Assembly: GCA_012295275.1 (NCBI GenBank)
Contig: CM022677.1
Location: forward strand, 14,575,594-14,639,593
Length of the DNA: 64,000 bases
Direction of reading: 5' to 3'
Source of the DNA: Chrysomallon squamiferum
Lineage: Eukaryota; Mollusca; Gastropoda; Neomphalida; Peltospiridae
Below, one piece after another: positions 55,631 to 64,000 of this stretch; position 1 is the first letter of the stretch, and every line of letters begins with the position of its first letter. The position numbers and the translations under genes were made by a program. The notes under the pieces were generated by a model, which saw nothing but the letters and a program-made list of their open reading frames with translations, did not search any database and was not told the DNA's origin.

Positions 55631-57963
55631 TAATGGTTAATAAAAAACAGAGGAAAAGGTGAACATTTTGTATCATTATTTTTCCTGAATCTACATTTTG
55701 CTTTATAAACTGCGCTGCTGGATAAGCTTAATGGCTTCTTTTTTAAATTGTTTATTATATATATATGTATATATATGTGTGTGTTTTAATACCTGGCAAA
55801 GTTTATATGAATAAAAATGAGATATGATTAAGAACCAACGTGTTATTTTCTTTATTTGTACGGCGTTATGCAATTTTAATCAGTGAGATGTTGACAATGT
55901 ATTTATATCATATTTAATTTGCGTGAGGGTAGATTTCTCAAGGTAATTTGAGACTACTGGATGGGATTTACGTTTATATTTACTACCAGCTGTGCAGCTT
56001 ATACGATTAAATTAAGACTGAGGCGGAAATTACGTTCCATCTTAGTAAAAGTACCGCTGTTTACATCGATATTTTATTAAGATTTACCTCTGATTTGCAT
56101 CATAACAAATGTTGATAATATATATAAAATTGTCAGTATAATCTTGAGTACAGCTAAAGGAATATTATCGGTTTTTCAAGAATAATCGTATTAGAGTTAA
56201 TAACAGCAAATGTTGCCGTTCAGTTTCAAATTACCTGTGAAAACTGATCTCATGTTGAAAACATAAACATGCCTGTCCTCCTGAACTAGTGTTTTATGAG
56301 ATATGAGGATATTTTTAGTTAGCTAGAAGAACTATATCATTTGTTTCATCCTATTACAACATAACAATAATGTCTTTATTATCAAGTAAATATTAATGTT
56401 TCTTCTCCAGTTATCAATACAATCTCACCAGAAGCTTTTAAAATATCGGATTGAACTGAACTGATTAACACAATACAGACATATAGATAGATAGATGGAT
56501 AGACAGACCGACAGAGAGATTAAAATGACCAATAAAAGAAAAGATGTTAAAAGCGAGGTTAATATGATATTATATTATAATGCATATACAAACATTTTCT
56601 TACAAGTTCATTTGCCTATGAAATATAAAATGTATATCTATATCCATCCCTAGCTATCTTCATGTATCTGTCTATTATTTAACTACATACATTTCAACTT
56701 ATGTATATATCCATCATCTAAGGCAAACGGGTATAACCAGATGCTTTTTTTTTTCTGTGTGTGTGTGTCTGTATATCTATTGATAACTGTTTCTTTTTTC
56801 AGAAATAATATCTGAAATAAAGAGATTAACGATAAAAATGACAACGTAACTACAATCATACTAATTAAAATGATAAATAAAATTACAATTAAGAAACAAT
56901 ACTGAAACAAGTGAAAAAGAAAAGAGTAAGAAAGGAAATAAAATTATTTCAGGCGTATATTTATCATAAAGAAACAATTATATTAAATAGAAATAAAAAA
57001 TAATATATAGGTTAAATAAAATCATTTTAGTGAATTCAGTAAATTGAGTGAATGATCTGTATTCAGCAGACTTATGATGTCATTAATAATCATTGAAAAA
57101 ATATATATTTCTATGTGATTTCTTTTTGTTATTTTGTTATTTTTTATTATTTTTACTTCACACTCAGTCTTTATTGTATATTTTCTAACGTGTTAAATAG
57201 AGTTATTTCCCGAAGGCCACAAACTTCTGAAATAGATTATTCCGCATATGCGATGCGACGGTAAATTAGATTTAAAATAACTAATTGTGTATAATGCTTT
57301 GTAACAGACAGCACCAGCTTAATAACATTCCTTGCGTTTTCTTTGTCTTCTAAATAACCAGTTTACTTTAGTTTTGATTTATTTAATGTATTGTTATCAT
57401 TTATTTAATGTTTTTATTCAAGTTAATTTATTTCTTTTCGATTTGTCTCTTTAAAAACAATGAATTTATTTACAAATTATTTTTATATGAAATTTGTTGT
57501 ATATTTACGCATATACAATACACCATATTTAGGACAATATTTGAAAGCTATTTAATAATACTTCATCTAATTTACAAATCATAAAAAGTTGAGAAAATAG
57601 ACGTAAAATAGTTGAAATTGGAAGTTCAAAAACCCGATCAGACGGTTTCCGAGCGATCACGGAAACTTCCGATCGAAATCCAAAATGGCAGCGTCGAACG
57701 CCGATCAGTGTTCATAAACTTTTAAACATCCAGTCAAGTCTATATGGATTATTAAAAATAATTTGAGAAAATAATTAATATAACTAATGCCGTTTATACG
57801 TATATGCCTATTACTGAGCAGTAATTGCTGCAAAGGTCGAAACCAATTTTTAATTTAATAATTATTTTCTTGGGGGGGGGGACTTTGACGTCATACTATC
57901 TCGTACCCATTTCGTACTAGATTTTTATTTTCCAGATATTATTTCGATGTCTCCAGCCAAAAA

Positions 57964-57974
<11 letters not shown>

Positions 57975-58022
<48 letters not shown>
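57975..58022. repeat. (AAT)n microsatellite
   Basis: About 16 AAT units, preceded by AAAT units. Confidence 0.97.
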
Positions 58023-59179
58023 TTTTCACTGACGCTGGTGGATGAATGTTCTCATTAGACACATAATGTGAACACTTACTCTGCTAAAACTCCATAGCGG
58101 ACAGTGCTGAGTACGTAGTTGTAAAACAATACTTGAGACCATTATATTTTTATTTTAATATTTATTTTTATTTTCAATACATTAGAGGTGGTACTTACGT
58201 GGAAAAAGGAAACTGATCGCGTGTTATAGAGAAAGAAAGACGGAGATATTGATAGACTGATAGACAGATCAGTAGAAGTTAAATGAATTGAGAGATGTAG
58301 ATGAATTTAGGTAGACAGGTGAACATAACAATGTCGATTTATCTATTCTGTGTTTTCTTCTTTCTGTCATGTGTGTTTGTGTGCCAGGCTGAGAGTGTAG
58401 ACATACAGTAAAATACATAGGTTGTAATGTAGCTATCTAGACATAGTTAGTTATGTATGTAGGTAGTTTGACAGGGAATTAGATATATGATTGATGGATG
58501 GTTATTGATCTGTTATAATGTGGATAAACAAATAGGTATGTAGGTCAGTAGTTCAGTAGGTTGATATGTAGATATATGTAGATAGTTATGTAGCAGAGAG
58601 ACAGATAGGCAAGTATGGATGGTAATGTGGAAGACTGAATGTATATGCTGGTGTAGGTATACATAAGTTGGAGCAGAGAATAGTATATACATGTGTATGG
58701 GAAGGAAAATTTGCTTGTTTTTTTGAAGAGTGAATATACTGAGTTATGTGTGCAAATATTCAGAAAAACAGGGAGATCTGTAGGTGGATACATAGGAGAT
58801 GTAGACAAGGAGATGTTTAAATGACTGATATATGTTATTGATGGTTATTGATTTCAATGGATGGACAAGATAAAAGAAAATTAGATTATATAACTGTTAG
58901 TTAGATTGATTATGTTGATAAACTGAGAAAATGTGTAGATAGACATACATATGGAGATGTATGTAGATAGGTGATATCCACATATATATGCATAAGAAAA
59001 TGAATGTGTGTGCGTGTGTGCGTGCGTTTGTCAGTGATAAGGATGGCTAAATATGAGAATTGTAAATGGACACTATCACAGAGAGATAGATATAGAAAGT
59101 AGTTATAATTATTTAGGGAGATAGTCAGGAAGATGAATAGGTGATTCATGGATGGTTATTGATGGAATGTAATGTAGAT

Positions 59180-59180
<1 letters not shown>

Positions 59181-59239
<59 letters not shown>
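59181..59239. repeat. (TA)n microsatellite
   Basis: About 58 bp of pure TA. Confidence 0.98.
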
Positions 59240-59241
<2 letters not shown>

Positions 59242-59399
59242 AGGATAGACAGAGAGATTATATAGAAAGCTAAAAATAGGCAGGCCAGTAGGTTCAATAG
59301 ATAGACAGAAAGATAGATAGAAGGATAGGTGTCAAGCAAGATAGGTAATAGTTTCAATAAATACATAAATAAATAAATGACAACCCTTTATAAACATTT

Positions 59400-60105
59400 T
59401 CTGAGGCGAAGACAATATAAAAATATACTAAGTTTGTCATTCAGCTGTATCATAATAATAATTTTACATGCGACTGCGCTGACAGCTGGAAAATGACGAA
59501 TGATACCGAACAAATCTTTGTAACTACCGAAGCATGCTGGACCATGCTGACATAAATCCACTTATAAGATAATAAACAAAACTGGAGCACATTTTAGAAC
59601 TGCGCTGTAGCAAGATTCTGGTGTACACTCTGTATTTCTCAATACTCGGGTTTTCTGTATGAGTAAATATCATCGTTGTTATCACTTACAGTTACCCATA
59701 TCAACTGTAGTAAAATTTCACGTACCATTCTTTTCGCTGAATATAAATTTATATGTATGAGGTTTTTTTTTTTGTTTGTTTTAAAATAAAAAAAATAAAA
59801 TGCAATGTTATTAATTTAAAAAAGGACATTATCGATATATATGCATATATATATATAATGAACACGTGAAAGAAAGCACATTAATTTATTTCTCAAATTT
59901 TTAAAGAAAAATAATACCCCACTCATCTACCTCTGACTTCTTTACAGTTTGCTGGTTTTGTTACGCATGATTATCACGTATAAACAAACACACGTAGCCC
60001 TATGGGCAGAACATTTTGTGAGAAGGTTATAAAGTAAGCAGACGTACTACTAACAAAAATATTTAAACTTTTACTAATCTCAGTTTTATCTTATAAAGGC
60101 TATTC
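59400..60105. other. Stretch without a gene, outside the arm
   Basis: Mixed composition with CTGCGCTGACAGCTGG at about 59468. TGTACACTCTGTATTTCTCA, then ATACTCGGGTTTTCTG, at 59620-59660 resembles TACGCTCTATATTTCCCAGT and ATTCAGGTCTTCTC at 45962-46000. Otherwise nothing seen. Confidence 0.4.
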
Positions 60106-60109
60106 CTCA

Positions 60110-60338
60110 AACTTTCGGAGCGGGCGCATCCTACATCAAAATATATTATTATTATCTTTATTAATGTTGCCATCGTTTCGTCGTAAAGTGGTTGTTGCTA
60201 ATGTTCTAGGTGTATTTATCATTATTCTTTTGCTTTTTTTAAAACTATTATTCATATCTCTTTAGTGTTCAAATCCCATACTAAAAGGTATTATTACTTT
60301 TTTAACGGCGTTGTTCCTAGCTTTGTTGACTTCCAAAG
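60110..60338 (+). repeat. ~155-bp GCCGTCGT repeat, third site
   Basis: TGTTGCCATCGTTTCGTCGT, TGTTCTAGG, CATTATTCTTTTGC, TTCAAATCCCATACTAAAAG and AACGGCGTTGTTCCTAGCTT match the family at 9.9 and 43.6-44.0 kb. The reverse transcriptase fragment on minus ends exactly where this repeat starts. Confidence 0.75.
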
Positions 60339-60339
60339 G

Positions 60340-61900
60340 GACTGAAGATTATCTTCTCCCAGACAAGCCTGAATTAGCCTTGAAAAAGTAGCATTACACA
60401 AACCCATGTGCATCGTGGTGTATTCAAAAAGACCCGATGAACCAGTTCGAAATACAGTCTTGGAAATGTCTTCCTCTTCCATGGCACACTGAAGAAATTC
60501 ATGTGCTAGATCGATGGAAGAAAAATACTTGGCCCCTTTCATCTGAGGTGGTAATTTTATATTTAATGATGCTACAGTATCCTATATCATGACCACCTTT
60601 ACTAAAACATCATCCTACGTACAGGTTAAGTTATCCCGAATATCCAACTGGTCAAAAATGAAATCATCGCTGGAAACCTTTCCAACCACAGAATCACAGC
60701 TCTGCAATTCTACACTGAATGGCTCACGTGCAGATGTTGAATTATTGTGTAAATGCTCAACTCTGGTGCGTGGCTGTAAATAAACGTCCTTCTGACTGAC
60801 ATTCGTGATTTCAACAGGCGTCAATCCATTTGCCACTATAACCAACTTTATGCTCGCAATAACATACTTTGGCAAACTGCCATCTGCCTCTGAAAGACAA
60901 TCTAAAACAACAGTTCTATGAATGCCTCCAGGGTACCTCCTTGTTGAGCCAGGAACAATCTGCCCAGATCCAGCTGGGATTCGTACAGGTTTCTTACCAG
61001 CAACCCGGACGTACCCAATAATATTCTCAGAGCTACCAGTATTAGACGTTCCAGATGCTGAAATCTCCTGACAATACAGAGCCAAAACCGTCACCAATTT
61101 TTTCTTAACCGCCTATTACTCCAGGTAAACAGTGTTTCCTCAGATTATTGGGAGAATATTGTAAATCGTTTACCACCAAAAAAAAAAAAAAAAAAAAAAA
61201 AATCGGTTGTACCTAAAATATGCAGATCAATTTCAATGTAGGCTTTAAATGAAATGCTGTGACCACTTGCTGCCGAAACATTAACAAAAGGAGATAAATC
61301 AAACATTTCTCTAACTTTGTCTTTAAAATGATTGTTGCAAAATGTTTCGGTGATGGTAGAAACTTCAGCACCGGTATCTAAGCGACATCTTACATTTGAA
61401 TTAAACATTTTATTAATAGGCTGCGGACATCTGCCGATAGCTTTCTGAAGGACCAAGTCAGTTTTCAGATTTTTACAGCAGGCTCTAATCGTTTAAATGC
61501 TGCGACCATTGCCATTACGTTGCCTGGGACAGTCTCTTTGAAGATGGCCCAAACGACCACATTTGAAGCAGGCACCATTTCCTCCCTGGCTATTAGTGAA
61601 ATCTGAATTACATTTTGGAGAGGAATGCCTTTGATTAGTTTGAAAATGGTTGGGAGTCAGAAACACTAACTGGAGTTCTTGTTACTGAATGGCAAAAAGT
61701 GTCAGCAAATGCAGGACAGCTTCTCATATGCCTCTCCAACATGTCTCCCTTCCGTTGAAGTAATAACAGAATACTGGCTGAACTGGATTCATGAACAGAT
61801 ATCTCCAAAGTCAAAAGACGACCACGTTTATGGCAATGAATAACCAAATCTCTCAGCTTGATTGCTTGCACTTCTTTCAGAGAACAGCGAATTTATTCTT
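60340..61900 (-). mobile_element. Ty3/gypsy retrotransposon remnant (gag-protease-RT, deleted)
   Basis: Read on minus in order. Gag part, 61871-61635 (HCHKRGRLLTLEISVHESSS). CCHC zinc knuckle CFKCGRLGHLQRDC at about 61570-61530. Aspartic protease with LDTGAEVSTI at 61383-61352 and, after it, the ASGHSI block. Linker with IIGYVRVAGKKPVRIPAGSG at 61100-60615. Reverse transcriptase core KYFSSIDLAHEFLQCAMEEE, KTVFRTGSSGLFEYTTMHMG and LCNATFSRL, 60590-60335. This is the gag-PR-RT order of Ty3/gypsy. Two deletions are clear. The RT N-terminal fingers (about 100 residues) are missing between linker and SSIDLA, and the element stops after GEDNLQSL, just before the catalytic YVDD motif. RNase H, integrase and LTRs are absent. 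A run of 30 or more A on plus (61171-61202) interrupts the protease region. It cannot be active. Confidence 0.92.
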
Positions 61901-62640
61901 GATCTTTATTCAAACTTCTCCTTTAGGGATATAAAATACTCCAGTTTTGAATTAACATGAATACTGTGTTTTGCCTTCAAATGATTTTCGAGACGAACCC
62001 AAACAGCAAGTACTCAAAAGCATATAGCTGGTGCCAGATGCACGATAACATTAGTGGGTGAACACTTGACTAGACTGCACAAGCTGTTGTGCTCAGCTAT
62101 GTTGTAATTACAATTTTACCCTATAAATTTATAATTATTACCAATATAGGGTAAAATAAAATAAAAATGTTGATATTACTAGATTATTACTGAATTGCAC
62201 CACATTCGGAATCACTCCTCTAGAGTTACCTGCCCTTTTGTGTTTTTCCTTAAAGAGCAACAATACATCTGAAGGAAATAGTATTTTATTTGTATAATGA
62301 TAATCGATAGGAATTAAAAATCTATATTATCACCTTGTTAATTTATAAGAGTTGGTTTTCTCAATTGTCCCAATAGTTAATTTTTTCTTGATGTTGTTTT
62401 TGTTTTTTGTTCTTTTCTATAGTTGTTTGTCGTTGTCATCATCATCAGCAGCAGCTGCAGCAGCATCATTATTACCGTTATTTTCTTGTTATTTTTAAGG
62501 GCAAAGGGCGTGTACATGAAACATTAAGCGATGCATGACTGTAGTTTGTATCAATACATTGTTTTAGAAAAACGTTCTTTAAAACAGATATATAGAAGAC
62601 TACATGGTTGCTTTGGAGTAACATCAAAGTTTATTATCAT
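61900..62640. other. Stretch beyond the gypsy remnant
   Basis: 61900-62060 may still be gag (moderate GC), but no frame can be followed. After that AT-rich DNA with CATCATCAGCAGCAGCTGCA at about 62440. No gene. Confidence 0.4.
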
Positions 62641-62664
62641 CATCATCATGATTATTATCATTAC

Positions 62665-62724
<60 letters not shown>

Positions 62725-62732
62725 CATTATTA
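62640..62732. repeat. (ATC)n(ATT)n microsatellite
   Basis: CATCAT units passing into about 20 TTA units. Confidence 0.97.
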
Positions 62733-62779
62733 AAAGTTGATTTGTAAGTGAGAAAATCTGAGGTAATAATGGCGTATTA

Positions 62780-63240
62780 CTTTAGCTCCTTTTCAGCGGC
62801 CGCGCCTCACATTTTTCTTTCGTAATTCAGCATCATCGAATCTGTAATAACATGTTGTAGATAACGCTGCATCCGAAACACTGTGTTACCTGTAAGTGTG
62901 ATAGGCCTGCATCAAAGCTGACACGTCTACAGACACAGTCAGTGACGAAATCAAAGGCAAGTTGTGTTAAAAGAAGTATCCAAGTACAGAAGTGTGATCA
63001 CTGCACATGTAAAATGGAACTGAAGTCAGTAGCGAAAAAAAACACAACGGCTTCCCAACTAAATATCCATAAATATCCAAATAACGTTTGGTACCCATGA
63101 CGACAGCCCGGCAGTTTCTAACAGACCATGTAACATGACTAGACCCGTGTAACCACACGACAGCGCGCGATCGACTAGTCCAGCCGCTCTGTTCAACAGC
63201 AACATGCCGTCCAGAGTCGCTGCCCACTCACCAACTGCCT
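62780..63240. other. GC-richer patch with CpG words
   Basis: GCGGCCGCGCC at 62798, CAGCGCGCGATCGAC at 63161 and other CpG-containing words make this the most CpG-rich non-mobile patch in the window. The minus-strand frame at 63227-62967 (VEQSGWTSRSRAVVWLHGSS) is not recognised. This could be the promoter or first exon of a gene beyond the window, or part of another retroelement. Confidence 0.3.
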
Positions 63241-64000
63241 GAAATATTCAAATAATGAGAACCATCGTGACAACTGTATTAATGAAACAAAAACAAACTG
63301 TGATCAGTTATGTACTAATCACACAAGTCTTTCAACACTGAAGACAAAACAGTTGCAGCATGTTCTTTCCTACCCATAACATTAAACATAAATAGTTTTA
63401 GAAATCCTCCCAAACGTCAGTTACATTCATTAATTCAAACAAATAAATAAGCCTATTTAACACCAGGTAAAAGTTTAATTAATGAAGAAAATACCAACTT
63501 GTTATTTAGGCAGTTTGCTGTGTGACGTGTTAACGTAAGCTGAATTCAAAGATAATGGCAACAGTTCAAAATTAGACATTTGTGAAACTCAAAATGTACA
63601 ACTTTCGTCAAATTGAAACATTTTACACAATATTGCAAACGTTCATTATGTTGTGATTTGTTCTGTTTTAATCTTAATTACAGTCCATCCCCTTTATAAT
63701 ATTGACAGAAACTCTCAGTTAATTTTGGCATTACAAGGAGATGGGTGATAAGTTTTCTGAGGATTAAAGGATTTTAGGTAGTGCCATATGTCATGGTGAC
63801 CAGTCTGAGTGGTATTAGTACCTGAAAGGGCAGCAGACTATAATAGCATCACGTGACAAGGTGTTAATTATCTCAGACAGCATAACTATTAAATGACTAT
63901 TCTGTATCGACAAGAGAACAATAACACAAACACGAATTCAGTATGGATAATTATTTTATATAATGCCGATATATATATATATATATAATCTTTTAATTAC
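63241..64000. other. AT-rich end of the window, no gene seen
   Basis: No splice-bounded frame. A TA run at 63969-63987. Confidence 0.5.

Larger units (their letters stand above)
55640..59400 (-). repeat. Outer part of the right duplication arm
   Basis: Inverse of 27.49-31.28 kb throughout. The last part (58.98-59.15 kb) also matches 3.18-3.34 kb inverted. It contains conserved GC-richer words such as TTTCCGAGCGATCACGGAAA and TTCCGATCGAAATCC at 57640-57680, whose partner at 29755-29790 reads TTTCGATCGGAAGTTTCC. No gene recognised. Confidence 0.9.

Noticed and set aside
62967-63227. 86-residue minus-strand ORF as a gene
   Set aside because: Composition only. No splice signals or recognisable family, kept merely as a GC-richer patch.

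Overview
The window looks like a strongly AT-rich, gene-poor stretch of a metazoan nuclear genome. The evidence is long GA, CA, TA and trinucleotide microsatellites, two 200-N scaffold gaps, exon-like islands bounded by AG and GT splice signals, a tRNA-derived SINE, and gypsy, hAT and mariner remnants. The short motif GAGTTATCTCCCTT and its complement recur many times. I associate it with mollusc genomes from memory, so a mollusc is my best guess; no gene here fixes the species. I see no operons and no convincing intact long gene. Almost everything gene-like is a fragment or a decayed copy.

Layout. 0-3.4 kb holds simple repeats and a 650-bp purine-rich GAGACA tract. 2.5-17.8 kb is the left arm of a very large imperfect inverted duplication whose right arm is 44.05-59.4 kb. 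A third partial copy lies between them: flank 27.5-31.3 kb and gene part 35.0-37.7 kb. The duplicated unit carries exon-like pieces of one unrecognised gene, including leucine-rich-repeat-like exons. They are on the minus strand at 5.5-9.6 kb and on the plus strand at 35.0-37.7 and 48.1-54.6 kb. Every copy I could follow has stops or frameshifts, some shared between copies. Only the left arm contains a 3.7-kb insertion (9.95-13.65 kb). It holds a 42-bp satellite and two head-to-head fragments of collagen prolyl 4-hydroxylase alpha-subunit sequence, of which the larger (11.07-11.79 kb) is an intronless pseudogene.

Immediately right of the left arm lies the most striking object. An imperfect palindrome with a branched tip (18.10-18.30 kb) is followed 128 bp later by a broken parvovirus-like capsid gene (18.43-20.77 kb). 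Together they read as an endogenous densovirus-type element that has kept a terminal hairpin. No replication gene was found. A CRE/CCAAT/TATA cluster and a small cysteine-rich ORF follow at 21.0-21.3 kb.

The centre (20.8-44 kb) is repeat-rich: a TG-rich block facing a CA-rich block (22.7-23.9 kb), a FLYWCH-like zinc-finger fragment (32.8-33.1 kb), a GC-richer block running into degenerate CCCTAA repeats (33.2-33.9 kb), a SINE (38.3 kb), a 68-bp satellite next to a gap (39.0-39.9 kb), a deleted mariner element (40.2 kb), a hAT remnant that runs in frame into a thrombospondin type-1 exon (41.6-42.3 kb), and a second 42-bp satellite plus ~155-bp repeats (42.5-44.0 kb). At the right end (60.3-61.9 kb) a Ty3/gypsy remnant on the minus strand shows a gag zinc knuckle, protease and part of reverse transcriptase, with an internal deletion and loss of everything after the RT core.

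There is no sign that genes here work together. The window reads as a rearranged, duplicated locus colonised by mobile and viral DNA.
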